Below the pieces are notes generated by a model that worked only from the letters and a program-made list of their open reading frames with translations, searched no databases and was not told the DNA's origin. Made by a program: the position numbers and the translations under genes. From Aquamicrobium sp. LC103 (lineage in GTDB: Bacteria; Pseudomonadota; Alphaproteobacteria; Rhizobiales; Rhizobiaceae): DNA of 64,000 nucleotides. The DNA lies in contig NZ_LBCQ02000001.1 in assembly GCF_001014615.2 (NCBI RefSeq), positions 186,001 to 250,000 of the forward strand. The letters are read 5' to 3'. Positions 51,970 through 60,453 of the stretch are shown here, in pieces. Each line of letters begins with the position of its first letter. Position 1 is the first letter of the stretch.

Positions 51970-52000
51970 CCCGGGAAGCTTTCGAAGGAAGCTTCCCGGG
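51970..52000. terminator. Hairpin after RidA gene
   Basis: CCCGGGAAGCTT, loop TCGAAGG, AAGCTTCCCGGG: perfect 12-bp stem, 9 bases after the RidA stop. No T-run, but its strength and position suit the end of the amine-oxidation operon. Confidence 0.65.
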
Positions 52001-52083
52001 CGGCGCTCCGGCGCGCGCTCGTCCCCGAAGGCGACGTTCCGAGCATCGCCGCAACCAAAGCGCGAAAATTGCGGGGAAAATAC

Positions 52084-52098
52084 TTAGAACCATTCTAA
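52084..52098. promoter_or_regulatory. Irr-type iron control element (ICE) ahead of the bacterioferritin operon
   Basis: TTAGAA-CCA-TTCTAA is a perfect dyad matching the ICE motif bound by the iron/heme regulator Irr in rhizobia (motif recalled from the family literature). It lies 147 bp upstream of the first small ORF. A TTGACA element (52134-52139) follows. In relatives Irr represses iron-storage genes when iron is short. Confidence 0.75.
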
Positions 52099-52230
52099 GC
52101 TATTGATCCATGAGTGTTTTTGTCATGTATGAATTGACAAGACCACTGTTCATGGGCTTTATGTCGGGTGCTCCAAGGGAGCGCCAACCTTTGATGTCTG
52201 GGCCTTGAACCCTTTCGATTGGAGGACGAA

Positions 52231-52347
52231 ATGTCTGTCTGCCTCTCGCGGGCCGGCCGTGTTGCCGTCTGCAATCTCCGCCAACGATCGTCATCCCGGT
52301 CCGATGCGGCCGCGGGCGCCTCGCCGACATCGTCGCGGGGCCTTTGA
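52231..52347 (+). CDS. Small 38-residue ORF with strong ribosome site, upstream of cysteine-rich protein
   Basis: Starts MSVCLSRAGRVAVCNLRQR and ends with serine/alanine-rich residues and GL. A GGAGGACGAA site precedes the ATG, and its TGA abuts the next ATG (TGA-ATG), so it may be translated and coupled to the following gene. Two Cys residues (C4, C14). No known family. It could be a leader peptide or a small protein of the iron operon; codon use gives no decision. Confidence 0.45.
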   Translation: MSVCLSRAGRVAVCNLRQRSSSRSDAAAGASPTSSRGL

Positions 52348-52854
52348 ATGCATTTTCTCGAGGAAAACGAAGGCTGTGACGTCGACTGCTATTTCCAGCG
52401 CAAGCCGGAAAAGCTGGTGCTCGAAGGCTATCGCCGCTGGATGGCGGGCTTCGAGACCGGTTCGGTCGCGCCGTGGGAGATGACGTGGGAGCTCTATGCC
52501 GCGGCGCTCGGCGCGCGGCCCGGCCGCCAAGCCCTGGCGGAGCTTTCGAACTTCGTCCGCACGCTGAGGCATTGCGCCGCATGCCCCATGCGCAGCTTCC
52601 CCTTCAACGCGCACCATATCTGTCGCGACGAATGCCTGACGCTCGGGCTCATCGCCGGCTATCAGCATGGCGACCGCAGGACCGCGCAGACCTGCCTGTC
52701 GGCGATCGCCTGCGCCGCGCGCGGCCCGCAGATCTCGGAAGCGGCCGAAAGCTTCGCCGATACGCTGGCGGCGCTGGACCAGAAATTGCTGCCGATCCCG
52801 CAATTCGCGATCGAGGACGTGCTGGCGCGCTCCCGTTCGCAAACGGTGCATTGA
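52348..52854 (+). CDS. Cysteine/histidine-rich protein of unknown function in iron operon
   Basis: The 168-residue protein has a central cluster of Cys and His: HCAACPMRSFPFNAHHICRDECL (about residues 74-96), plus C10, C14 and a later C. It could hold a metal or Fe-S centre (inference). No signal peptide; helices dominate. I do not recognise the family with certainty. It sits between the ICE box and bfd-bfr, so a role in iron storage, release or iron sensing is plausible. The stop is 9 bases before the next small ORF. Confidence 0.7.
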   Translation: MHFLEENEGCDVDCYFQRKPEKLVLEGYRRWMAGFETGSVAPWEMTWELYAAALGARPGRQALAELSNFVRTLRHCAACPMRSFPFNAHHICRDECLTLGLIAGYQHGDRRTAQTCLSAIACAARGPQISEAAESFADTLAALDQKLLPIPQFAIEDVLARSRSQTVH

Positions 52855-52863
52855 GGTGACGCG

Positions 52864-53040
52864 ATGAGGCGAAGAATGGCCCAGATCTCGTCGATATTGG
52901 CCGCCTGCCTTTTGACGGCGGCGGTGTTCGTGCTGCCGGACTCGGCCGGCAACGACAACAGCGCGGCCGCGAATCTGGCGCGCGAACTGAGCGGAGTTTC
53001 GCCCCACGTCACGAATGTGGGGCTCAATCTTACCCGGTGA
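52864..53040 (+). CDS. Small exported protein (58 residues) in iron operon
   Basis: Starts MRRRMAQISSILAACLLTAA with a basic then hydrophobic stretch (ILAACLLTAAVFVLPDSAG), which looks like a signal peptide, followed by a polar region (NDNSAAANLARELSGVSPHVTNVGLNLTR). GAGGTGAC precedes the ATG. No known family. It lies between the cysteine-rich protein and bfd. Confidence 0.55.
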   Translation: MRRRMAQISSILAACLLTAAVFVLPDSAGNDNSAAANLARELSGVSPHVTNVGLNLTR

Positions 53041-53107
53041 GGACCGGGTCCGTAAGGAAACACATCGCATGCCGATGCGCGCGATGACCCAAAAGTAGAG
53101 TTTGGAA

Positions 53108-53419
53108 ATGCTGGTCTGTCACTGCAATCTGATTACCCAGAAGGAAATCGAGCAGGTTGTCGTCGAGCTTCTCGACGCGGATCCGTGGCAGCTCATCGTT
53201 CCGGCCAAGGTTTATCATACGCTGAAGAAGCGCGGTCGCTGTTGCGGCTGCTTCCCAAATGTGGTGGAAACGATCATTCGGGTAACCGAGGACTATCACC
53301 GGCGCGCGAGCGCCGGTGAAAACGAGATCGTACCATTCCTGGACCGCGTACGTGGATTGCGCGGCCAGTACGGGAGCAGCAGCAATGAAGGGCGAACAAA
53401 GGATCATCGAGCGGCTTAA
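53108..53419 (+). CDS. bfd: Bacterioferritin-associated ferredoxin Bfd with C-terminal extension
   Basis: The 103-residue protein has the Bfd [2Fe-2S] ligands C4, C6 and the CxxC pair C45/C48 (CCGC), with C46 extra. Bfd reduces bacterioferritin and releases its iron. The normal domain ends near residue 65; the following 40 residues ([21 protein letters not shown]...) are an extension that overlaps the bfr start by 35 bases. The start at 53108 is an ATG; a TTG at 53102 is possible. Confidence 0.92.
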   Translation: MLVCHCNLITQKEIEQVVVELLDADPWQLIVPAKVYHTLKKRGRCCGCFPNVVETIIRVTEDYHRRASAGENEIVPFLDRVRGLRGQYGSSSNEGRTKDHRAA

Positions 53420-53870
53420 CGAAGCCCTCTTTCTCGAGCTTGGCGCGGTCAACCAGTATTGGCTGCACTACCGGCTGCTCGAAGACTGGGGATACACGAA
53501 GCTCGCCAAGAAGGAGCGTGAGGAATCCATCGAGGAGATGCATCACGCCGACAAGATCATCGAGCGAATCATTTTCCTCGAAGGTCATCCGAACCTGCAG
53601 AAGGTCGGTCCGCTGAGGATCGGCCAGAACGTCCGGGAAGTGCTCGAAGCCGACCTTGCCGGCGAATATGACGCCCGCACCTCCTACAAGAAGTCGCGCG
53701 AGATCTGCCAGGAGCTCGGCGACTACGTGACCATGAAGCTTTTCGAGGAACTGCTCATCGACGAGGAAGGCCATATCGACTTCCTCGAGACGCAACTCGA
53801 ACTCTTCGACAAGATCGGCGAGGAAAAATACGGCCAGCTCAACGCCGATTCCGCCGACGAAGCCGACTGA
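53385..53870 (+). CDS. bfr: Bacterioferritin
   Basis: The 161-residue protein starts [37 protein letters not shown], the ferritin-like four-helix bundle. Diiron ligands are E18, E51, H54 (HHADKIIER), with E94, E127 and H130 in the second half; M52 is the expected heme ligand. It stores iron as a 24-subunit cage. Overlapping bfd indicates translational coupling, which would keep a fixed ratio of the two proteins. Confidence 0.97.
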   Translation: MKGEQRIIERLNEALFLELGAVNQYWLHYRLLEDWGYTKLAKKEREESIEEMHHADKIIERIIFLEGHPNLQKVGPLRIGQNVREVLEADLAGEYDARTSYKKSREICQELGDYVTMKLFEELLIDEEGHIDFLETQLELFDKIGEEKYGQLNADSADEAD

Positions 53871-53880
53871 CTTCTCAATA

Positions 53881-53916
53881 ATGGCGGCCGTGGAATTCCC
53901 GGCCGCCATTTTCTTT
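53881..53916 (+). terminator. Terminator of the bacterioferritin operon
   Basis: ATGGCGGCCG, loop TGGAATTCC, CGGCCGCCAT followed by TTTTCTTT: a 10-bp perfect stem with T-rich tail right after the bfr stop. Confidence 0.9.
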
Positions 53917-54039
53917 CGGCGCCACGGCGCATCACCTTCCCGTCACGCCTTGTTGACCCTCCCCCGTCTCGGCCCGCATTGACGCTGTTTGCCCGCATAT
54001 GCTCAATCGCCGGTGAAATTCCAGACGGGAGCCTTCCTG

Positions 54040-55254
54040 ATGAAAAGATTGCTGATCGGCCTCGCCTTGCTTCTGGCGATGGCGACGCGCGCCCTCGCCC
54101 TCGATCCCGCGAAATGGGACGAGGTTCTGGAGGACGCGAAAGGCGAGACGGTCTATTTCAACGCCTGGGGCGGATCTGAGAACATCAACGCCTATCTGGA
54201 ATGGGCGGCCGGCGAGATGCAGCGGCGCTACGGCGTCGGCGTCGTCCACGTCAAGCTGGACGACACGGCGACCGCCGTCGCCAAGGTGGTGGCCGAGAAG
54301 GCGGCCGGCCGCAACGACGGCGGCAGCGTGGACCTCATCTGGATCAACGGCGAGAATTTCGCCTCGATGAAGCGTCAAGGCCTGCTGCTCTCGCCCGGCT
54401 GGGCCGAGAAGCTGCCGAACTGGCGCTATGTCGACGCCGACGACAAGCCGACGATCCGCACCGATTTCACCATTCCGGTGGAAGGGCTGGAAAGCCCCTG
54501 GGGCATGGCCAAGCTGGTCTTCTTCCATGATTCCGCGGAGACGCCCGCGGACGCCCTGCCGAAATCGGCGCGCGAGCTGCTTGCCTGGGCCGGGGAGAAC
54601 CCGGGCCGTTTCTCCTATCCGCAACCGCCGGACTTCACCGGCACCTCCTTCCTCAAACAGGTGCTGGCGGAATTGGTCGAGGACCGTTCGGTGCTTCTGA
54701 AGCCTTCAGACGATGCCGATTTCGACAAGGTGACCGCACCGCTCTTCGCCTATCTCGACCAGCTCAACCCGCTGATGTGGCGCGGCGGCAAGGCCTATCC
54801 CCGCAACTATCCGGCGATGAAGCAATTGCTCGCCGACAACGAGGTCGACATCATCTTCGCCTTCAACCCGTCGGAAGCCTCCGGCGCCATCGCCAATGGC
54901 GAGCTGCCGGACACGGTGCGCTCCTTCACCTTTCCCGCGGGAACGCTGGCGAACACGCATTTCGTCGCTATTCCCTACAACGCCTCGGCCAAGGCCGGCG
55001 CGCTGGTGCTCGCCGATTTCCTGCTCTCGCCGGAAGCCCAGGTCCGCAAGCAGGATCCGAAATTCTGGGGCGACCCGACAGTGCTCGCGATCGACAGGCT
55101 CGATGAGGCCGACCGCGCGGCCTTCGAGGCGATCGATCTCGGCGTCGCGACCTTGCGCCCCGAGGAGCTCGGCCCGGCGATCGACGAGCCGCATCCAAGC
55201 TGGATGGAGCGGATCGAGGAGGAATGGAAGCGCCGCTACGGCGTGGGGAACTAG
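54040..55254 (+). CDS. ynjB: ABC transporter substrate-binding protein (YnjB family)
   Basis: The 404-residue exported protein (signal LLIGLALLLAMATRALA) belongs to the YnjB/spermidine-putrescine-like binding proteins: TVYFNAWGGSENINAYLEWAAGEM, VDLIWINGENFASMKRQGLL, PWGMAKLVFFHDSA, FAFNPSEASGAIANGELPD and HFVAIPYNASAKAGALVLADFLLSPEAQ. The ynjC and ynjD genes follow, so this is a thiamine-like or iron/metal complex importer; the actual YnjBCD substrate is not established. The start at 54040 lies after TCCTGATG in normal context. Confidence 0.9.
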   Translation: MKRLLIGLALLLAMATRALALDPAKWDEVLEDAKGETVYFNAWGGSENINAYLEWAAGEMQRRYGVGVVHVKLDDTATAVAKVVAEKAAGRNDGGSVDLIWINGENFASMKRQGLLLSPGWAEKLPNWRYVDADDKPTIRTDFTIPVEGLESPWGMAKLVFFHDSAETPADALPKSARELLAWAGENPGRFSYPQPPDFTGTSFLKQVLAELVEDRSVLLKPSDDADFDKVTAPLFAYLDQLNPLMWRGGKAYPRNYPAMKQLLADNEVDIIFAFNPSEASGAIANGELPDTVRSFTFPAGTLANTHFVAIPYNASAKAGALVLADFLLSPEAQVRKQDPKFWGDPTVLAIDRLDEADRAAFEAIDLGVATLRPEELGPAIDEPHPSWMERIEEEWKRRYGVGN

Positions 55255-55304
55255 CGTCGGCGCGCGAGGCGCGAGCCGACAGCAGCGGCCCTTCTCATGG
55301 CGAC

Positions 55305-55436
55305 GCCCCCTCCACCGCCTCCGGCGGTCCCCCTCCCCCGTAAACGGGGAAGGACCCCGGGAAGCGGCCGGCCGCAACGCCGGATCCTCCCCTGCAACGC
55401 GGGAGAAGGGGACCACGCGCAGCGTGGTGGAGGGGC
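55305..55436. repeat. Dispersed palindromic element, copy B (132 bp)
   Basis: Starts GCCCCCTCC and ends GGAGGGGC. It matches copy A (27126-27257) in length and layout, but two stems differ completely while keeping pairing: ACCGCC-TCC-GGCGGT here against GCCATGC-TTC-GCATGGC in A, and CCACGC-GCAG-CGTGG against CCACCG-AAAG-CGGTGG. It lies between ynjB and ynjC. The rest of the 55255-55611 gap shows a minor hairpin (GGTAAG/CTTACC at 55474) and no gene. Confidence 0.85.
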
Positions 55437-55611
55437 AGCATGTGATGACGTCCCGCCGCCCGGAAAGAAGAACGGTAAGCTCTGCCTTACCATTCCTGCC
55501 ACGACGCTGTCGACCGACGCTGGCCGGTCTCCACTTCAAGGAACGACAATCCCCACCAAGCTCAGGAGACCAGGGGGTATTCTTGCGCCGGCAATTCTAT
55601 AGTTTCACTCC

Positions 55612-57291
55612 ATGCTGACGCGCCTCGGCCCTCCCCTAACGGTGTTCCTGCTTGCCGGCCCCATCCTTTTCGGCCTCGCCGGCACGGTGCTGCCCGCCTT
55701 CGGCTATCTGCCGGCGCTCGGCGGCAACGAGTTCACGCTCGCTTACTTCGCCGACTTCCTGGCGCGACCGGGGATAGATGGATCGATCGGCCTGAGTTTC
55801 CTCGCCGGCATCGCATCGGCGGGCATATCGCTGCTCGTCGTGATGTTCTTCGTCGCCGCCTGGGCGGGCACGCGCGTCTTCTCGCGCCTCCAGCACCTCG
55901 TCTCGCCGCTGCTTTCCGTACCGCACGCGGCGGCCGCCTTCGGCCTCGCCTTCCTGATCGCGCCATCGGGCATGATCGCTCGTCTCGTCTCGCCGGAACT
56001 GACCGGCTGGACGCGCCCGCCCGACATCGCCGTCGTCAACGATCCGATGGGGCTCGCCATGATCGCCGGACTGGTGGTGAAGGAAATTCCCTTCCTGCTT
56101 CTGGTGACGCTCGCCGCCATGCCGCAGGTCAGGCTCGCCGAGACGCGCATGCTCGCCGCCTCGCTCGGCTACGGACGCGTCGCCGGCTTCCTCCTGCTTG
56201 CCTGGCCCGCGATCTACGCGCAGATCAGGCTCGCCGTCTTCGCCGTCATCGCCTTCGCAAGCTCGGTCGTCGACGTCGCGATGATCCTCGGCCCGACGAC
56301 GCCACCGACGCTCGCCGTGCGGCTCCTTCAATGGATGAACTCGCCCGACCTCTCGATGCGATATCTCGCTTCCGCGGGAGCGCTGGCGCAGCTTGCCGTG
56401 ACGGCGGCGGCACTTGCCGCATGGATCGGGATCGAACGTCTCGGCGCGCTCCTGCGCAACCATCTGGCGCTTCGCGGCCGGCGCTTCCGCCACGACGCGC
56501 CGGCAAGGCACGGCGCGCTCGCCGCCATGTCCGTCTCCGCGCTCGTCGTCTTCGCCGGGCTGGCCACGCTCGCCATCTGGTCGGTTTCCGGCTTCTGGAA
56601 GTTTCCCGACACGCTGCCGCAATCCTTCACGCTGAAGACCTGGATGACGGCCACGCCCCGGATCTTCTCGCCGCTGGCGACGACGCTCGTCGTTGCCGTC
56701 GCGGCGACCATCGCCGCCGTGATCCTCGCCATTCTCTGCCTGCGCCGGGAGGACGAGACCGGCCGCCGGCCGGGACGCTGGGCGCTGTTCCTGGTCTACC
56801 TGCCGCTCATCGTGCCCCAGGCGGCGTTCCTCTTCGGGCTCCAGCTCCTTTTCATCCTGACGGGGACGATGGCAAGCCTGCCGGCGCTGATCCTCGGGCA
56901 TCTCGTCTTCGTGATGCCCTATGTCTTCCTTTCGCTGAGCGATCCGTGGCGCGCGCATGACCGCCGCTACGAAGCGATCGCGGCGGGCCTCGGCCGCAAG
57001 CGAAGCGAAACCTTCTGGAAAGTGAAGCTGCCGATGCTCCTGCGCACCGTGCTCATCGCCGGCGCGGTCGGCTTCGCGGTCTCGATCGGCCAATATCTGC
57101 CGACCGTTCTGATCGGCGCCGGGCGGCTCGCGACCGTCACGACCGAGGCCGTGGCGCTCGCCTCCGGCGGCAACCGCCGCGTTATCGGCGTCTACGCCTT
57201 CCTGCAGATGCTCCTGCCGACGCTCGGCTTTCTCGTTGCGACCGCTTTGCCGGCGATGCTATTTCGCCGCCGGCGCGCCATGCGCATTTGA
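55612..57291 (+). CDS. ynjC: ABC transporter permease (YnjC family, fused two-domain)
   Basis: The 559-residue membrane protein has two copies of the binding-protein-dependent permease module, as expected for the YnjC/ThiP-like fusion, each with an EAA-type loop (ETRMLAASLGYGRVAGFLLLAWPAI near residue 180 and RYEAIAAGLGRKRSETFWKVKLPMLL near residue 465). It forms the whole channel with one YnjD dimer. It starts 357 bp after ynjB, separated by the structured repeat. Confidence 0.9.
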   Translation: MLTRLGPPLTVFLLAGPILFGLAGTVLPAFGYLPALGGNEFTLAYFADFLARPGIDGSIGLSFLAGIASAGISLLVVMFFVAAWAGTRVFSRLQHLVSPLLSVPHAAAAFGLAFLIAPSGMIARLVSPELTGWTRPPDIAVVNDPMGLAMIAGLVVKEIPFLLLVTLAAMPQVRLAETRMLAASLGYGRVAGFLLLAWPAIYAQIRLAVFAVIAFASSVVDVAMILGPTTPPTLAVRLLQWMNSPDLSMRYLASAGALAQLAVTAAALAAWIGIERLGALLRNHLALRGRRFRHDAPARHGALAAMSVSALVVFAGLATLAIWSVSGFWKFPDTLPQSFTLKTWMTATPRIFSPLATTLVVAVAATIAAVILAILCLRREDETGRRPGRWALFLVYLPLIVPQAAFLFGLQLLFILTGTMASLPALILGHLVFVMPYVFLSLSDPWRAHDRRYEAIAAGLGRKRSETFWKVKLPMLLRTVLIAGAVGFAVSIGQYLPTVLIGAGRLATVTTEAVALASGGNRRVIGVYAFLQMLLPTLGFLVATALPAMLFRRRRAMRI

Positions 57292-57302
57292 GGACGGAAC
57301 GG

Positions 57303-57944
57303 ATGGACGACAGGGGGCTTTCTCTCGACAAGGTGACGATCGCGCTCGGCGCGACGCAACTCCTGTCGCTCACCCGCCATGTTCCGCCGGGCGAGGTACT
57401 GACGGTGATGGGGCCTTCGGGCTCGGGCAAGTCGACGCTGCTCGCCTATATCGGCGGCTTTCTCGATCCGGCCTTCACCGCCACCGGCCGCGTCATGGCC
57501 GGTCCGGTCGAGATCACACGCCTGCCGGCGGAGGACCGCCATGTCGGCATATTGTTCCAGGACCCGCTGCTCTTCCCGCATATGTCGGTAGCGGGCAACC
57601 TGATCTTCGCGCTTCCGGCGCATGTCGCGGACAGAAAGGAGCGCAGGCGCCGTGCCGAGAGGGCACTGGAGCGGGTCGGTCTTGCCGGGCTCGGCGAGCG
57701 CGATCCCGACACGCTTTCCGGCGGCCAGAAGGCGCGCGTCGCGCTTGCCCGCGTGCTGTTGTCGGAGCCGCGCATGCTGCTGCTCGACGAGCCGTTCTCC
57801 AGGCTCGACGCCGATCTGCGCCAGCAGATGCGCGAGCTGGTCTTTTCCCGCGCCCGCGAAAGCGGGCTGCCGGCGCTGCTCGTCACCCATGACGAGGCAG
57901 ATGCCCAGGCCGCCGGCGGCGACGTCGCGCGGATCGGCGAATGA
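57303..57944 (+). CDS. ynjD: ABC transporter ATP-binding protein (YnjD family)
   Basis: A 213-residue ATPase: Walker A GPSGSGKSTLL, Q-loop LFQDPLLFPHMSVAGNL, signature LSGGQKARVALARVLL, Walker B LLLDEPFSRLD and H-loop LLVTHDEADA. The upstream in-frame TTG is an alternative start, but ATG 57303 matches the family. It overlaps hrpB by 4 bases (ATGA), so the helicase gene is cotranscribed with the transporter. Confidence 0.92.
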   Translation: MDDRGLSLDKVTIALGATQLLSLTRHVPPGEVLTVMGPSGSGKSTLLAYIGGFLDPAFTATGRVMAGPVEITRLPAEDRHVGILFQDPLLFPHMSVAGNLIFALPAHVADRKERRRRAERALERVGLAGLGERDPDTLSGGQKARVALARVLLSEPRMLLLDEPFSRLDADLRQQMRELVFSRARESGLPALLVTHDEADAQAAGGDVARIGE

Positions 57945-60415
57945 GCGCGCGCGCCCTTCCCCGCCTGCCCGTCAGCGAGACCCTGCCAGAGCTGGAGAAG
58001 GCATTGGAAAGCGGCCGCAACGCCGTGCTCGTCGCCCCGCCCGGCGCGGGCAAGACGACCATCGTGCCGCTCGCGCTTCTTGACACGCCCTGGCGCGGCG
58101 ACGGACGCATCGTGCTCCTCGAGCCGCGTCGGCTCGCCGCCCGCGCCGCCGCCCGTCGCATGGCGAGCATCATCGGCGAGGAGCCTGGCGGCACCGTCGG
58201 CTATGCGATGCGGATGGAAAACAAGGTCTCGGCGAAGACGCGCGTCCTCGTCGTGACCGAGGGCGTGCTTGCCCGGATGATTCTCGACGACGCCGAACTG
58301 CCCGGCGTTTCCGCGGTGATCTTCGACGAGTTCCACGAGCGCTCGCTCGACGGCGATTTCGGGCTCGCGCTCGCGCTCGACGTCCAGGGCGCGCTGAGGC
58401 CCGACCTGCGGCTGCTCGTCATGTCGGCGACGATCGACGGCGCGCGCGTCGCCTCGCTGCTCGGCCACGCGCCGGTCGTCGCCAGCGAGGGCCGCAGCTT
58501 TCCCGTCGCACTGCGCCACGAAGAGCGTCCAACCGACATGCGCATCGAGGACGCGATGGCGCAGGCGGCGCGCTCGGTGCTTTCGGAAGAACAGGGCAGC
58601 GTGCTAGCCTTCCTGCCGGGCCAGCGCGAGATCGAGCGCACCGCCGAACTGCTGCGGGACCGCGTCGCGGCCGATGTCGACGTCGTGCCGCTTTATGGCG
58701 GGCTCGACGGCAAGGCGCAGGACGCGGCGATCCGCCCCGCGTCCGCCGGTCGACGGAAGCTCGTGCTGGCAACGAGCATCGCCGAAACCTCGATCACCAT
58801 CGACGGGGTGCGGGTGGTGATCGATTCGGGCCTGTCGCGGCTGCCGAAATACGAACCCTCGACCGGGCTGACGCGGCTCGAGACGGTGCGCGTATCGCGC
58901 GCCTCCGCCGACCAGCGCGCCGGTCGCGCCGGCCGCACCGAGCCGGGCGTGGCGCTGCGGCTCTGGCGTGCCGAGCAGACGGCCGCGCTGCCAGCCTTCA
59001 CGCCGCCGGAAATCCTGGAGGCCGACCTTTCCGGCCTCGTGCTCGACTGCGCCGCCTTCGGCGTCACCGACCCGACGACGCTCTCCTTCCTCGATCCGCC
59101 GCCGGCGCCCGCGCTTGCCGAAGCGCGCGCATTGCTTGCGGATCTCGGCGCCATCGACGTCGGCGGGCGCCTGACGGAGGCGGGCCGAGCGATGCGCAAG
59201 CTCGCCCTGCCGGTGCGGCTCGCACATATGGTCGCTGAGGCCGCGAAAAGCGGCGACGAGGCGACGGCGGCCGAAATCGCGGTGCTTCTCACCGAGCGCG
59301 GGCTCGGCGGCAACGCGGCCGATCTCGACCAGCGACTTTCGCGTTTCCGGCAGGACCGCTCGCCGCGCGCCCGCAACGCCCGCGACCTCGCCGCAAGGCA
59401 GGCTCGCTCGGCACGGCTTGGAGGAAGGAAGGCGGAAGACGAAACGGGCCGCTCGGCCGGCGCGCTCCTTCTCCTCGCCTATCCCGACCGCGTCGCGATG
59501 GCACGCGGGGAATATGGCCGCTTCGTCCTCGCCAACGGGCGCGGGGCGGCGCTCGATCAGTCGGAGCAGCTCGCCAAGGAAAAATTCCTGGTCGTCGCCG
59601 ACCTGCAGGGCAAGGCCCAGAACGCACGCATAGGCTCGGCCGCCTCCATCTCGGAGGACGAGCTGCGCCGTGATCTCGCGCATCGGCTGGAGACGTCGAG
59701 CGAAAGCTTCTTCGACGCCGGGCGGCGCGCCGTGCGCATGCGCGAGACGACCAGGCTCGGCGCGATCCGGCTCGCCGAGCGGCAATTGCCTTCCCCGAGG
59801 GGCGAAGAGGCCGACCGCGCCGTGATCGAGGCGCTGCGCGCGCACGGGCTCGACCTCATCGACTGGAGAAAAAGCGCCGGCACGCTGCGCCGCCGGCTCG
59901 CCTGGCTGCATCGCGGCCTGGGTGATCCGTGGCCCGACATGAGTGACGAAGCGCTCGCCGCGAGGCTCGACGACTGGCTGGCGCCCTTTCTTTCCGGCGA
60001 GCCGTCGCTTGCCGCGATCGACGCACAGACGCTTTCCAACGGGCTGATGTCGCTGGTGCCGCACGATGCGCAGCGGCGGGTCAACGAGCTGGCGCCGACC
60101 CATTTCGATGCGCCGTCGGGCAGCAGCGTGCCGATCCGCTACGACGAGGAATGGCCGGTTCTGGCGATCCGCGTCCAGGAGCTATTCGGTCTCGACCGCC
60201 ACCCGTCCATCGCCGGCGGCACCGTGCCGCTCGTGCTGGAGCTTCTTTCTCCCGCCCATCGGCCGATCCAGACGACGCGCGACCTGCCCGGATTCTGGCG
60301 CGGCTCCTGGGCGGATGTTCGCGCCGAGATGCGCGGGCGCTACCCGAAACATGCCTGGCCGGAGAACCCGCTCGAGGCGGCAGCGACGAACCGCGCCAAG
60401 CCGCGCGCGAAATAA
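57941..60415 (+). CDS. hrpB: ATP-dependent helicase HrpB (DEAH/DExH family)
   Basis: The 824-residue protein has DExH helicase motifs: LVAPPGAGKTTIVPLAL (motif I), LEPRRLAARAAARRMA (Ia), IFDEFHERSLDGDFGLAL (II), MSATIDGARVASLL (III), LATSIAETSITIDGVRVVIDSG and DQRAGRAGRTEPGVALRLW (VI). The C-terminal third has the HrpB-specific region ending FWRGSWADVRAEMRGRYPKHAWPENP. HrpB-type helicases are thought to unwind RNA or RNA-DNA; the role is unclear and it is not essential in E. coli. Cotranscribed with ynjD. Confidence 0.97.
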   Translation: MSARALPRLPVSETLPELEKALESGRNAVLVAPPGAGKTTIVPLALLDTPWRGDGRIVLLEPRRLAARAAARRMASIIGEEPGGTVGYAMRMENKVSAKTRVLVVTEGVLARMILDDAELPGVSAVIFDEFHERSLDGDFGLALALDVQGALRPDLRLLVMSATIDGARVASLLGHAPVVASEGRSFPVALRHEERPTDMRIEDAMAQAARSVLSEEQGSVLAFLPGQREIERTAELLRDRVAADVDVVPLYGGLDGKAQDAAIRPASAGRRKLVLATSIAETSITIDGVRVVIDSGLSRLPKYEPSTGLTRLETVRVSRASADQRAGRAGRTEPGVALRLWRAEQTAALPAFTPPEILEADLSGLVLDCAAFGVTDPTTLSFLDPPPAPALAEARALLADLGAIDVGGRLTEAGRAMRKLALPVRLAHMVAEAAKSGDEATAAEIAVLLTERGLGGNAADLDQRLSRFRQDRSPRARNARDLAARQARSARLGGRKAEDETGRSAGALLLLAYPDRVAMARGEYGRFVLANGRGAALDQSEQLAKEKFLVVADLQGKAQNARIGSAASISEDELRRDLAHRLETSSESFFDAGRRAVRMRETTRLGAIRLAERQLPSPRGEEADRAVIEALRAHGLDLIDWRKSAGTLRRRLAWLHRGLGDPWPDMSDEALAARLDDWLAPFLSGEPSLAAIDAQTLSNGLMSLVPHDAQRRVNELAPTHFDAPSGSSVPIRYDEEWPVLAIRVQELFGLDRHPSIAGGTVPLVLELLSPAHRPIQTTRDLPGFWRGSWADVRAEMRGRYPKHAWPENPLEAAATNRAKPRAK

Positions 60416-60453
60416 GGCTTGGCGCGGGCCGCTGGCACGCGCATATACGGCCC

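Noticed and set aside
52120-52140. TTGTCA/TGACAA dyad as second regulator site in the iron promoter
   Set aside because: It contains the TTGACA -35-like element, so the symmetry may simply reflect the promoter; no known regulator motif matches.
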